Shown here piece after piece: positions 1-10,489 of a stretch of DNA of 64,000 nt. Below the pieces are notes generated by a model. The model saw only the letters and a program-made list of their open reading frames with translations, was not told the origin of the DNA and did not search any database. Origin of the DNA: Siphonodentalium dalli (lineage: Eukaryota; Mollusca; Scaphopoda; Gadilida; Siphonodentaliidae). Each line of letters starts with the position of its first letter. Within the stretch, counting starts at the first letter, position 1. The stretch is taken from NCBI GenBank assembly GCA_032622095.1, contig CP136069.1, positions 108,218,278 to 108,282,277 on the forward strand, in the 5' to 3' direction. The position numbers and the translations under genes were made by a program.

Positions 1-1243
1 AAAATATATAATTTGTGCACGAAAAAGTAAAACTTTAAATGCACAAACTTATGTACTTTTATTCCCCGTTCTGAACCCCCCGAGTCTGTCAGTGTTCGAT
101 GCGCGTGAGGGTATTAGTTTCACATATCAATTAAGGTTACCGGATATTTAAAGAGGTGAGAATTGATGGCTGGTGATTAAGAATGTATGAATAGAAGACA
201 CTTGAGGGTCATTTGGTAGATAAAAGGGTTTATGTAAGCAGTTAATTATGGAGTCACTTTGGCCTCGAGAATGGATTCATGTTTACATTTCGCAGACGCA
301 CGGTCTGGAATTGTATTGTTTTACTTATAATCTACGGAAAGCTTAAAATCACCTCGGCTTGTATTACGTGGGCTTCTTCTACCTATATAGGTTCAAAGAC
401 CGCATTGTCACAGTTATATCTGTACACTCTGTACCATGGCTGGGGAGACGTTTTTAACTGCATTATGTCCACTGAGACAGCCGTAGAAGAAAGACAATTA
501 TCAGTGAAACCTGCAGCTCAACCAAAGTTAGACAAGTTCTTTCTTGTCAAGCAATAACATTGTGGCAAAATTATTAATGTGTGTGAATAGCTGACCAGTT
601 TAATTGTGTTTATAATCAAAGGGGAAATACTCTATTTTTTAATGAATCTAATTCCCCCCCTGTTGTGTTCCCCAATCAGTTGCTAAGAAACAACCTTGAC
701 CTTTGTCAAAATGTACTGGTGTTCTGACCACCAGCGGAAAAACCAGTTTTCTCTTGGAATATTTTATTGATTTCTCCCACTATACTTACCCAAATCATAG
801 CTTGGATCGTTTGTTTGGGATTCATATTTATTAAACAAAAGATACAACAAAATGTTACATTAAATTAACTTGTTTCAATGTCAATTAGTGATTTTATTTC
901 CAAAGTGTCTTCCTTCTGACGAAGTTCTGTCACGTGCCCGACGAGTTATCTGGTCAGCTGTTCTATCGTATTATTTTATTTAACATGCATATACCTGTAT
1001 AATACTCTGTTTTTGTTATTATTGTTGATATTAAGTATATCTTATTCAAGATTAAACATAAGTAAAACACATATAATCTCCATTATTTTCAACCAGTGGG
1101 TATCACTCATCAGATTCAGATACAACCATAGACACATCCTACACTGATACATAAATAGGTCAAACCCGTCGTCGCCGACCACTTGTCATGAACGACCATT
1201 TATCCTTGGCAAAATGGGTGGTCTCTCATAACAGGTTTCACTG
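1..1243 (+). mobile_element. Tigger/pogo (Tc1-mariner) transposon, 3' part
   Basis: The right terminus reads ...CAGGTTTCACTG at 1232-1243 followed by TA. On the other strand that is TA|CAGTGAAACC, the usual start of pogo/Tigger inverted repeats with their TA target. Subterminal GACCACC and GACCATT motifs also fit Tigger ends. The left end is outside the window. The coding tail at 279-557 ends about 690 bp before the terminus. I see nothing else coding in the 558-1243 tail. The assignment rests on terminus style and the coding tail together. Confidence 0.5.
279..557 (+). pseudogene. Possible pogo/Tigger transposase C-terminus with PIP box
   Basis: An open frame of 92 codons. Its first two thirds are not recognisable, but from about 465 it reads STETAVEERQLSVKPAAQ and on to a stop at 555-557. 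The end contains QPKLDKFF (519-542), a perfect PIP box (QxxLxxFF) that would bind the replication clamp PCNA. Drosophila pogo transposase is known to bind PCNA through a C-terminal PIP box, and this tail lies just upstream of a pogo-like terminus. The upstream part looks like intron or decayed sequence. No DDE residues are visible in the window. Confidence 0.4.
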
Positions 1244-1245
1244 TA

Positions 1246-1510
1246 CAATACCAAAATCCATACAGATGAAGAACGTGCTAAGAAAGACCTAGGTAAGAAC
1301 TTTGAGGCAGATCCGAAGAAAATTGTTTGACTTAGATGCATCACATAGCATTTGTGTGCAGGGTTAATTATTTTCTAAACAGATCAACCAATCGATACCA
1401 AAAACTATACAGGTGAGGGGTGTGTCATTATAAACCTACATATCAAATATGAACACAATCGGACAAAAAATACTTAGGTCCTAGATCTATGTATAACAAA
1501 AATCCAACAT
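1246..1510 (+). repeat. Fragment of repeat family D
   Basis: Close match, by eye, to 21348-21570. Shared phrases include CATACAGATGAAGAACGTGC and AACCAATCGATACCAAAAAC, followed by CTATACAGGTGAGG. It is a piece of the interspersed family whose longer copies are at 16385-21821 and 53369-54416. No coding content. Confidence 0.6.
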
Positions 1511-1662
1511 AAAACGTCTCAATCGGTACCGATTTCACCGAGTGTCTTTGCGACTGCAGCGTTCACTTTTTCATACAACAACAAATCGAACGTTAAAAGT
1601 TTCAATCGGTACCGATTTCACCGATTGACTTACCGACTGCGACGTAATGCGTTCACCCTTGG

Positions 1663-1706
<44 letters not shown>
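1663..1706. repeat. (TA)n followed by poly-T
   Basis: An AT alternation of about 15 bases runs into roughly 29 T residues. Confidence 0.95.
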
Positions 1707-1710
<4 letters not shown>

Positions 1711-1824
1711 ATTTATTCAATTTTTCTATATATTATTTACATGTAGTATTGTATACATAACACAAAACATTTACTAATATAATACTACGAGATGGGGAGG
1801 GGTGGGGTCACTGGCACTCCAACT

Positions 1825-1869
1825 TTCTCTCTCTCTCTCTATCTATCTCTCTCTCTCTCTCTCTCTCTC
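1825..1869. repeat. (CT)n microsatellite with CTAT interruptions
   Basis: Uninterrupted CT dinucleotides with a short TCTA break near the middle. Confidence 0.95.
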
Positions 1870-2343
1870 GCTTAAATGAAAATATTTATATTCTAATTGT
1901 TCGGTGCTAGTGATTTTATATTAATTTCTAAATCTATTAGTTTAATAAAGATAAAGTTGAAAAGATTAAATATTCATAAGATATTAAAACTGTCCCGGGA
2001 GACTCTCTTCGTTTTGATTGTATGAATGTTTCTGTTCTTAGCAAGCAGTTATTAAAGGTTTAATGTGTTCCCATTCATTTTGGAATGTTTGCATTTGATC
2101 GCGCTGAAGTGCTATATATCTGCCTGCGTGGTATCTTCGCTCGATATCCAGGGAAAGCGATTTAATGGATATTGATCGGTAGAATCGGTACCGATTTTAC
2201 CATTCATGAAGCTACTAACGTGATTACGCTCTCCGACTTACCGATTGTTTTCCGATTCAAAAGGCTTGAATACAATCGGTAAATGGCAATCGGTACCGAT
2301 TAGAGTTTTGAGATGACCCCTTATCAATCTTGCAAATAGCGTG

Positions 2344-2434
2344 TCTGTCATTTGCAGAATGAGGTCACCAGAGGGTTAATTTAGTGATGCTACCCCACAC
2401 AGCGAGATAGCATCACCAAATTCACCTTCTGGTA
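2344..2434. mobile_element. Hairpin MITE, right arm truncated
   Basis: The left arm CATTTGCAGAATGAGGT and the centre GTGATGCTA...TAGCATCAC match the complete copy at 62140-62250. The right arm stops after CACCTTCTGG. Confidence 0.7.
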
Positions 2435-2540
2435 ATTATCTATAGTCTGAAATAATATTGTTTTCAGTTACTTTTTCCCTTCTGGGCAGTTTCTATATCC
2501 CCTAATTTGCAAAATATAAAATACATAATCGAGGTGAATA

Positions 2541-3620
2541 ATGGGTTCGCGCTGCCTATTGCCAATTTAGCAAATTGCTATAAAAAAATGAAATGGCTCC
2601 AAAAAAATCCCGATTGGCTACAAAAAGTGGCACCTAGCTTTTTGGCATTTGGCTATTGGTACCCATCGGGCATATAATAAAGCTTGCAGTCAATCGGTCG
2701 GAAACAAAACACATCGATATCCGGTCGCGACATAGCTAATTGGGTTCTAATTGAAAGCATATAATAGATTTGCGGCTTATGTCAGATCGACTTATTTTAT
2801 CGCTGTGGTGAAAGGGTTTCGAATTTCTACTCGATAATAACACTAAGTACGGCTATTGACTCCAATTTGACAAACAATTGCCAAACAAATGTCTTCCTGA
2901 AGTCTGCATCGTTAGGAAGCTGTGTATTGATAGTAGGTGTTAGATAAATTATCATAAATATGTCATTCGTAACTCAGCTTTCACAAATTGTGACATACGG
3001 CAAATATGAATCATAAGCGAAAGTTAGATTTCAGCAACAATGCATCAGACACGCAACATCCTTCTAAAATGAAGAAAATTACTGATTTCTTCGGACATTA
3101 CCGATAGTCCAAATACAGTGGTTGATTTAACATCGACGTGTGCTACACCACCTAAACCGAGCAACATACTAGTGTCCACTGTCACGAGAACGCCACAAAA
3201 AGTTGCAAGTTCGCCAAAATGAAAATTCCAAAATGAGTGGAAAATATCTCGCGAATGGCTATCATTCGATGGAGACAAAAATGTTATGTTATGTTCTACA
3301 TGCCATGCTGCGATTGTTAACAATATGTTCATATCTGGTTGTAGTGTCATGAAGAAAGATATTATTCAAACACAAACTAACCAAAGGTATGTGTACTATG
3401 TTTCAAATTAGATTTAAATATCAAGCTATGTACAACGGGGAGTAAATAAATAAATATATACATATAATAGATAATTTGCTTGTTTGTTGAACCAAATTCA
3501 AAAGTGGCACCAAAAAATATTGGTCGGAAAAGTGGCAACAGAAAGTATAAAGTGGCTCTAAAAATAATGCAATTGGCAACAGTGTTGGCACCTGGGAATT
3601 TTGGGCCAGTGCGAACCCTG
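2541..3620 (+). mobile_element. hAT transposon (GGGTTCGCGCTG ends), internally deleted
   Basis: The left end GGGTTCGCGCTG and the right end CAGTGCGAACCCTG are inverted. The flanks GTGAATAA and GTGAACAT are an imperfect 8-bp duplication (6 of 8). The ends match the hAT at 29419-31057. Subterminal TGGCWMC-type words recur at both ends. It retains one decayed coding exon (3006-3386). Confidence 0.65.
3006..3386 (+). pseudogene. Decayed first exon of a hAT transposase (zinc-finger type)
   Basis: ATG at 3006 opens MNHKRKLDFSNN..., continuing to SKMKKITDFFG. After frame changes, one frame resumes as DSPNTVVDLTST and another as NEWKISREWLSFDGDKNVML, then CSTCHAAIVNNMFISGC. The last piece has the W...WL..D.....CxxC pattern of the TTF/ZNF862-like finger that starts many animal hAT transposases. 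It ends at a good splice donor CAAAG|GTATGTG (3387), so the original gene had introns. At least two frame breaks are present. MKKITDFF (3069-3092) resembles a PIP box with Met in place of Gln. Confidence 0.5.
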
Positions 3621-3687
3621 GTGAACATCACCAATTTCAAATGGGGAACTTCAATCTGATCCTAGGTCTCCCATAGCAGATGAGACC

Positions 3688-3794
3688 TGTGCAGAATGAG
3701 GTTCCCAGAGGGTGAATTTGGTAACACTAGCCCGCCATGTGGGATAGCGTCACTAAATTCACCTACTGGGAACCTCATTCTGCAAATGACAGAC
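3688..3794. mobile_element. Hairpin MITE
   Basis: Inverted arms GCAGAATGAGGTTCCCAGAG and CTGGGAACCTCATTCTGC enclose a small loop, so the whole unit folds into one hairpin. It is the same family as 2344 and 62140. Confidence 0.75.
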
Positions 3795-4037
3795 ACACTA
3801 TTTACAGGGTTGCCAATTATATTATAACGTCAAATACCTGTTGGCTAATGTAATTACCTTCATACCAGGCTATGTTGGCTATATGACATGGTGTAACTAA
3901 AGGTGCTATTGGGAAAAGGATTAATGGAATCTGACATGCATTGCAAGAAATTACTTCCACTGATTGGTTTGCAATGAAGTACTACATTTTATGTGAACTA
4001 CATTTCATGCATCCATTTATTGACATTGAGCACTTAC

Positions 4038-4097
4038 AGTTCTTTGTAACTCTCTGATGATTAGATTTCTTGATTTCCCTTGAAGAACTACCTGGCA
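4038..4097 (-). CDS. UBR5: UBR5 exon, core of the UBA domain
   Basis: Minus-strand exon of exactly 60 bases with acceptor TTTATTTCAG|TGC and donor ACT|GTAAGTGC. It encodes CQVVLQGKSRNLIIRELQRT, against human AQVVLQGKSRSVIIRELQRT, the centre of the UBR5 UBA domain. Phase 0 at both ends agrees with the exon at 25246. The intron between them is 21,148 bp and almost wholly transposon. The expected next piece (NLDVNLAVNNLLSRD in human) is not visible in 1-4037 and should lie beyond the window start. Confidence 0.88.
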
Positions 4098-4114
4098 CTG
4101 AAATAAATGAGAAA

Positions 4115-5975
4115 ATGAATTAAGGTCTCGATGCAAGCTTTACACAAATCCAGACAAAACCTGCAAGACATATTCATCTCGGGTGCTAGCATATCCCCCT
4201 CCTGGTGCCAAATTGAAAAAAAAAGGCCGTCCGGCCACAGTGTCCCCCGAAAAAGTGGCTTCATTGGGGGCATCGGCTTTTCTGAAAAAAATAACAAGGA
4301 CCCTAAATCCGATACTAAATTTCAGAACAATCCAACCAGTGTCCCCTGAAATGGTGGATAAACTATCATACTAAATTTGATTCAGATATGATCACACAAA
4401 CCAAAGTTATCATCCGGAAACCAGAAATTGACAGGATTCTAAGTCGAATAAAAGGTCGGTAGACCTCATGTCCGCCTCTAAGCGTCGGCTTGATACGACT
4501 GTTGTTTGCGCATAAAAACCTGTCTTTAGTGCTAGTAAACCTACATACCAAATTTAATTTCATTCAGTACACATTTACTAAAGTTATCATCCGGAAACCT
4601 CAAATTGGCAAAAATTCTAAGTCAAAAAGGGACATAACTCGGGTGAAAATTGGCAGGCGGAACCCGAATTCGAACTTAACCTGTGTTTTGCTGGGAGAAA
4701 GACACATACCAAATTTGGTTTAAATCTGATTAACTCTACTAAAGTTATCATCCGGACACCAACTTTTGGGGTTTTATATGTCGGGTCGGCAGACAAAAAA
4801 GGGCCATAACTCTCGCAAATATTATCGGATTAAACCGAAATTTGAACTTGAGCTGAATTTTGATATAAGTAATCCACAAAAAAACGGGTTTTGCATATAA
4901 ACAATCCAAAATCAAGTTTCATCCGGAAACCAAAAAACAGAAGAAAAACTGAATTTTCTGTCGAAAAAGGGGCATAAATCTGCCAAAAATGGTCGGGCAG
5001 AACCCAAGTTCGAACTTGACCTGTGTTTTGCTGGGAGAAAGTAATATACCAAATTTGGTTTGAATCCGATTAACTCTACTAAAGTTATCATCCGGAAACC
5101 AACTTTCAGGGGTTTTCTAAGTAAAAAAAGGGGCATAACTCTGGTGAAAATTGGCGGACGGAACCAGAATTCGAACTTGACCTGTCTTTTCTGCTAGTAA
5201 ACCCACATACCAAATTTAATTTAATTTGGTTCACTCTAACTAAAGTTATCATCCGGAAACCTCGGACGGACGCACGGACGGACGCACGGACAGCTCTACC
5301 CACATTTGGGCACAAATTGAGTCAGTTGTCCAAAATCTTATTGGGTTCCCTTGTTGGGTATGAAAATTGTGTTCTCACAAATAGGCACATAGTGGATCAT
5401 CCAATATTTTTTTGTTGGGTTCTGGTTGGGCACAATTAAAATATGGTTGGCTGCATAGATCTGTTCAGATATTTATTGGCTAAAAAATGCAGACATTGTT
5501 GAGTAAATTCAAATAAGTTGAAGTCATCTTGGGTTCTCATTTGGGCACAAATTGGGTCAGTTGTCCAAAATCTTATTGGGTTCCCTTGTTGGGTATGAAA
5601 AAAATCCCTTGTTGGGTATGAAAAAAATCTCACAAATAGGCACATAGTGGGTGATCCAACATTTTTTTGTTGGGTTCTGGTTTGGACATTATGGACTGTT
5701 TTTAGGACAAATGAAGTCCAACCCACCTGTTGAGTACATTCACATGAAAGCCAAAAAATATGTTTGGACAAAGAATAACTTGTCAGGGCTATTGGGTATA
5801 CCCAACAAGGCGGGAAAATACCCAACAAGGCGGAAAATACCCAACAAGTGCCCATTGTACCCACAAAGTAACCAATATATGCCCATATGTAAACACGGAC
5901 GCACGAACGAACGACGGACGAGGAGTGATGACTATAGCTCCACCGGAGACTTCGTCTCAGGTGAGCTAAAAACTA
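4115..5975 (+). mobile_element. HINE/Helentron-like non-autonomous element with foldback insert
   Basis: The left end carries GTGCTAGCATATCCCC, as in the complete copy at 29600-30310. The body has about five diverged monomers of roughly 150-230 bp marked by TTATCATCCGGAAACC, each with a (GGCATAACTC...) phrase. The 3' part is a GACGGACGCACGG tail and a terminal hairpin at about 5937-5968 (AGCTCC...GAGACTTCGTCTC...GTGAGCT) before AAAAAC. Left and right ends belong to different subfamilies, so the copy is chimeric. The monomers are not coding. Confidence 0.6.
5296..5893. repeat. Foldback insert of TTGTTGGGTAT / ATACCCAACAA repeats
   Basis: It sits inside the GACGG tail of the HINE, which resumes after it. 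The left half has a direct duplication with 236-bp offset (5303 and 5539) and three CCTTGTTGGGTAT words. The right half has three ATACCCAACAA words in inverse orientation and a 14-bp palindrome TTGGGTATACCCAA at 5792-5805. The 142-codon minus-strand frame across it is a by-product of the repeats. Confidence 0.6.
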
Positions 5976-6378
5976 ATAAATTTATGTACTGAATTGAATT
6001 TCTGTCTTGTGTTCGAATATTTTCAGCATATTTGATATATAAGATCAAATATAACCTTTGTTGGTCAATTTCCACAACTTTGGATGGATGAAAACAATTA
6101 TCTCAGTCTCAGGTAAAAGACTAACAACTGATGGTTACAAGACAAAATAATCACAGATTCTGAGTTTTACCTGTTGTAATAAAATGATTATTATTGTTAC
6201 TTTGTGTCCCTGTATATTGTCCTGAAATGTTGTGTGGGCCAATATATCTGGATCGGGGTGTCAACCTTTGACCCAGGGCTTCATCTGTCAATCAGCCGAC
6301 AGTTACCTGTGAACAGGTAACTGAAAGCAATTAAAGATTTTCAGTCCGAGTATCAGCAGGTGTGACAGGTGTTGTTGA

Positions 6379-6528
6379 TTATTGAGGTGCGTCACCATGT
6401 CCATCGGAGTCGCTATTTTCATCATCATCGGATTCATTTTCTTCTGAGTCAGATAAACTGTCATTTAAGTCAGAATAATCTGGTATTTCAACCGGAATTA
6501 TTTTCTTTCTCTGTCGCAAAGATGGCAT
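6379..6528 (-). pseudogene. Possible piggyBac transposase N-terminus
   Basis: A minus-strand frame of 49 codons starts MPSLRQRKKIIPVEIPDYSD and becomes a run of Asp, Glu and Ser (SDSEENESDDDENSDSDG) before a stop. An acidic Ser-rich start is typical of piggyBac transposases, but the catalytic domain is absent. Upstream of the ATG, across the insertion of element A, lies a piggyBac-like end at 15384-15397. This would give a 5' leader of about 230 bp. A host gene fragment is the alternative. Confidence 0.35.
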
Positions 6529-6687
6529 ATAGTATCCGCAGAAACTCAGGTGGATTAAACCAGGTGTATCATGAGAAAAAACATTGAAAAATTACCGATA
6601 AAAACGTGTATGGGCGTGGCCATTTTGTATGCGTAACACATCATCATTACCGGGGTGAATACAATACCGGAAGTAGCTTAATCTATT

Positions 6688-7735
6688 TAGTCGGGCAGCT
6701 AGGTACACTCCCTATGGACCCCCCAGGACTCCTCCGGACCGATTCACTTATGTACCTGGATACCTCTAGAGTAGAATTCCGGATGTTAACAAGAAATCAA
6801 CCTGGCCGCATATGACGTAATCCAAGATGGCGCCCATGATGGTCGGAAAATTTCGTGATTTTTCCCTATGTATATGACGATTATGGAAAAAATAATTGAG
6901 ATATGACATTACAATGAATTGCATTTTGTTCCTTATATATTTCTCTGTTAACTGATATCAAATTTGTAAATTAAAATCCAAGATGGCCACCAGAATATGG
7001 CTCAGAATTTGATAAATTAGAATTTTTTTCAACAATTTTTTCAGAAAAAAACACAAAACAAATCACAATATGACACAAATATTTGAACATTATGACGTTT
7101 ATATGACCGCAAGTAATTCTTCAATATCATCTGACAAAAATATCTGCAATTGACAACTCAGGGAGAAAACAAAATGGCCGCCACTGCGATCACCCGCAAC
7201 AGTCGGTACGTTTCGCGATATTACCCTATGTCTATTCATATGACGATTGTGGAAAAACCAATAGAGCTATGACATTGCAATGAATTTCATTTGGTTCCTT
7301 ATATATTTCTACGTTAATTGATGTCAAATTTGTAAATCAAAATCCAAGATGGCCATCAGAATATGGCTCAGAATTTGAGAAATTCGACTTTTTTCCAACA
7401 ATTTTTTCAGAAAAAAACACAAAACCAATCATAATATGTCACAAATATTTGAACATTATGACGTTTATATAACCGCAACTAATCCTTCAATATCATTTGA
7501 CAAAAAAATCTGCAATCGACAACTTAGGGAGAAACAAAAAGGCCGCCATTGCGATCACCCGCAACAGTCGGTACATTTCGCGATATTACCTTATGTCCAG
7601 TTATATGAAGATTGTGGGTAAACCATTCGCTGTATTACATGTGGTATATTCCTCGTACTTTTCTGGTGTCAATGATGCCAGTAAAGACCCAAAATGGCCC
7701 CTATGATATGCCTTAATGAGAACATGCCTGTTTTT
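6688..7735 (+). repeat. Element A, left inverted arm
   Basis: Mirrors 14262-15325. The internal direct repeat has a period of 366 bp (CAGAATATGG at 6991 and 7357). A third, more diverged unit continues to about 7914 and resumes after the hAT at 9851-9880, so the left arm was longer than the right. Confidence 0.85.
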
Positions 7736-7914
7736 TTACGTATTTTTGTTTAAGAATTGTCTTGGATGCAGATGACTTAATCCAAAATGGCCACAGGAGG
7801 GTGAACAGTTTTTGCAAATAACCCCTAAGTTTATAGTTACATGATAGGGAAAAACTATATGAGATAATAAATTGAGGTAAATTGCATTTTGTTGCTTATA
7901 CCATTCCACGTATT

Positions 7915-9842
7915 TAGTGTTGAAACGATTAATCGACTAATCGAAATCGACGCGATTATTAAATTAGTCGATTCCGAAATCGGCTAGTCGACTAGTCGGA
8001 ACACACCCACCACCATTATGCCATCGCGAAAGCAGTGCTGTTGCTGCCGTTACCGAATTACTGGACAATTTAAACAATCAGGCTATCGATATACAAAATC
8101 ACAATAGCTTGTTAAAGCCTTCTTTGTTGTCCCTTTGATGCGATAACTGCTTTCAGTACTTGGTGGTCATGCACGAGCGCGAAACCCAATGACCTAAACT
8201 CAATGTATTTGTCGGCGCCGCAGCGGCTTATTCTTTGAAGTTGAGACGGCCGGCTTTGATAATCAACTTCAAAGAATCAGCGCCTATCGCAACCGTGTCT
8301 ATTTCGGCGTGACGGAATTGATCTGAGTGATAACTGGTCAACGTGTTTGCAGGTGTGCAGGACTCAACTTCAATCAAGTTAGTTGCGAGGTGACATTATT
8401 AAGTTTTAAGTTTAATAACAAGTCCAATATATTATAGTTTATTGAAGCACTATGTCAGTATACCTTTAAAGTTTATTTGTAAAATTGTGTGATATTTTTT
8501 ACAACCACCACATGCATCAACTGACGCATGGGTGAGCGTATACGATTGCACGTTCTAGATATATTGTATTATAGATATAAATATAAAGCCAACCCGCGGT
8601 CGGCCATGCTATGCATCGAATAGCGTCGCGTATTTCGAACTAAACTGGCGAGTCACTTCGGAAATCCCACGTCGTTTATGGGCTGTGTTTGTGAAAAATT
8701 ACAATGTATTTTAGCACCTCAAACTTAAATCCTTCGCGGAATTGGGCGGTGACAAAGCTGTTCCCAGAAACGTAATCTGGATGACGCAAATTCCTGGAAT
8801 CGGGCTAAATATAGAACTTACAACATCGCATTGAAAAGTACTATTAACATCGTCGGTCTGCGCAGTTTTATTTCTGAAACTGACACGATCGATTGTGTAT
8901 TCGTGGACTCGCGAGTAAAATTGTATATATTGTATATATATTTACAATGTACCATGCACGAGAGACAATTATGTACGCGATCAAATCAAACAGTGAAACA
9001 CGTGCGTTTTGGCGGGAAAATGACTGTCCGTGATTAAGCTATGTCATATCGTGACCTTGCAATGAATACAAGGAACAACATTATGTACGCAATGCATGGC
9101 CCATTTTTAATATATGCGGACTCTATATATACAGGGAACTTTACCACATTCCGTGTCCGATATATGTACATGACATCTGCGAGCATAAAAGGCTTGTACG
9201 CACTACAGCTGTTATAACATTTATTTTGTAACTTTTGTTTGACTCTGTCGGAGATGAAGTTCGTTTCTCAAAATATCTTGCATTTCTTCATGTACGCCCG
9301 TTAAAGCCCTGTTTGTGAAGTCAATCGGTGACAAGCACACTGGGCAAGTTCGAAAACAACGATGTTCGATTGTATGTAAGAACCGGTACGGCCCGGTAGA
9401 CCATACCATATCAATTTTAAAGGAACATTTTTACACAAAACATATAGAATAATGCACCGGTTTCTGATTGTTGCACGTGCTTCCACTCCGTAATCCGTAG
9501 CGTTTCCGCGATCGATCAGGTGTTTGTCACCACCGTTTAGATACATACATCAACTGGATGGTAATTTGATTGTCATAAAACATCATATACCTGGGACAAA
9601 TTAATAACCTATTAACCTTCAGTGATATTAAGCCAAATGATCACGGCAAATAGTGTTAAATCACGTCTTGCTTTGCGTTCGAAAATGCAAAGTTGGTTAC
9701 TGGTACTCAAAACAAACGGCAAATTATATACGTATATGAGCACAAAACGGTAAGTTTCGGAAGGGGTCCGACTAGTCGACTAGTAGTCGATTCCCTCTGG
9801 CGACTAGTCGAATCCTCAAAACAACTAATCGTTTCAACGCTA
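7915..9842. mobile_element. hAT transposon, non-coding, inside element A
   Basis: Ends TAGTGTTGAAACGATTA and TAATCGTTTCAACGCTA are inverted, flanked by a perfect 8-bp duplication CACGTATT (7907-7914, 9843-9850). Subterminal CGACTAGTCG palindromes are abundant at both ends. The 1.9 kb body has no credible transposase. It contains an inverted repeat at 8235-8277 (TTCTTTGAAGTTGA / TCAACTTCAAAGAA). Its 8500-9035 part resembles 49540-49770. Confidence 0.88.
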
Positions 9843-9879
9843 CACGTATTATATTATGTGTTCTGTTCAGAGAGTATAA

Positions 9880-10489
9880 AACCCTCCTATCTACCCACAC
9901 CAACAAGGAGCAATCAGGCACCAGGGCCATTGAAAATAAATCATGTCACGAATGTGTGACAATTTGTATGTACACTATAAGTTACAACAAGTAGCTCCAA
10001 CCTCCACACGAGTAGCCTATGTTAAACAAGACACCAACTCGTATTTATTAATCCTGATATCATCGGATTCAACATCTTCGTCGTCAGAGCTTTCAATGTT
10101 TCCTTCGACAGGCAAATCTTGGAGTGTTGGTGGAAGAATGCCACATTCGGAACACAGTGTCTCTAAAATCCCTTCGTCATCGATTCATCCATTTTCAAAT
10201 GGTGACAGAATAGTGTACTTATTCACGTGACCAACACGGGAGTTCAAACATTTTATGTGAGGCGTCAGCACCTCTTACGTGGTGGCATTCTGGATAAGTC
10301 AAATTTTGATGACTTGGTGCCAATTAGTTCATCTTTACCAACCATCTATATTAGCATCAAAATCTCACTGTATCAACGTTATTCGCTCTATAGGAAATCC
10401 AAGTCCATAAGGCGTCTTATTACCATGCCCGGTATATACCTACCATCAAGTCTTGGTCAAAGATGAGGACTGCTGAAAGACGGCATTCA
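9880..10489. other. Unassigned interior of element A
   Basis: Lies between the end of the left-arm repeat unit and the recognisable Gypsy pol. A Ser-rich plus-strand frame (10060-10230) mirrors an acidic minus-strand frame. Neither is convincing as a gene. Confidence 0.4.

Larger units (their letters stand above)
1515..2310. repeat. Palindrome-bearing, possibly non-autonomous hAT-like element
   Basis: Four exact copies of the 14-bp palindrome AATCGGTACCGATT sit at 1521, 1604, 2183 and 2288. The outer pair is in an inverted context (AAAACGTCT before the first, AGAGTTTTGAGA after the last). GGTACC-containing subterminal palindromes also mark the hAT at 21830-24978. I cannot define exact ends or a target duplication. 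The middle holds simple repeats and nothing coding. Confidence 0.35.

Noticed and set aside
5436-5864. 142-codon minus-strand open frame as a gene
   Set aside because: It lies wholly in duplicated and inverted TTGTTGGG repeats, has no recognisable domain, and its composition follows the repeats.
9943-10230. Ser-rich frame as a gag or transposase N-terminus
   Set aside because: Both strands are similarly open and neither matches a family motif, so no assignment was made.
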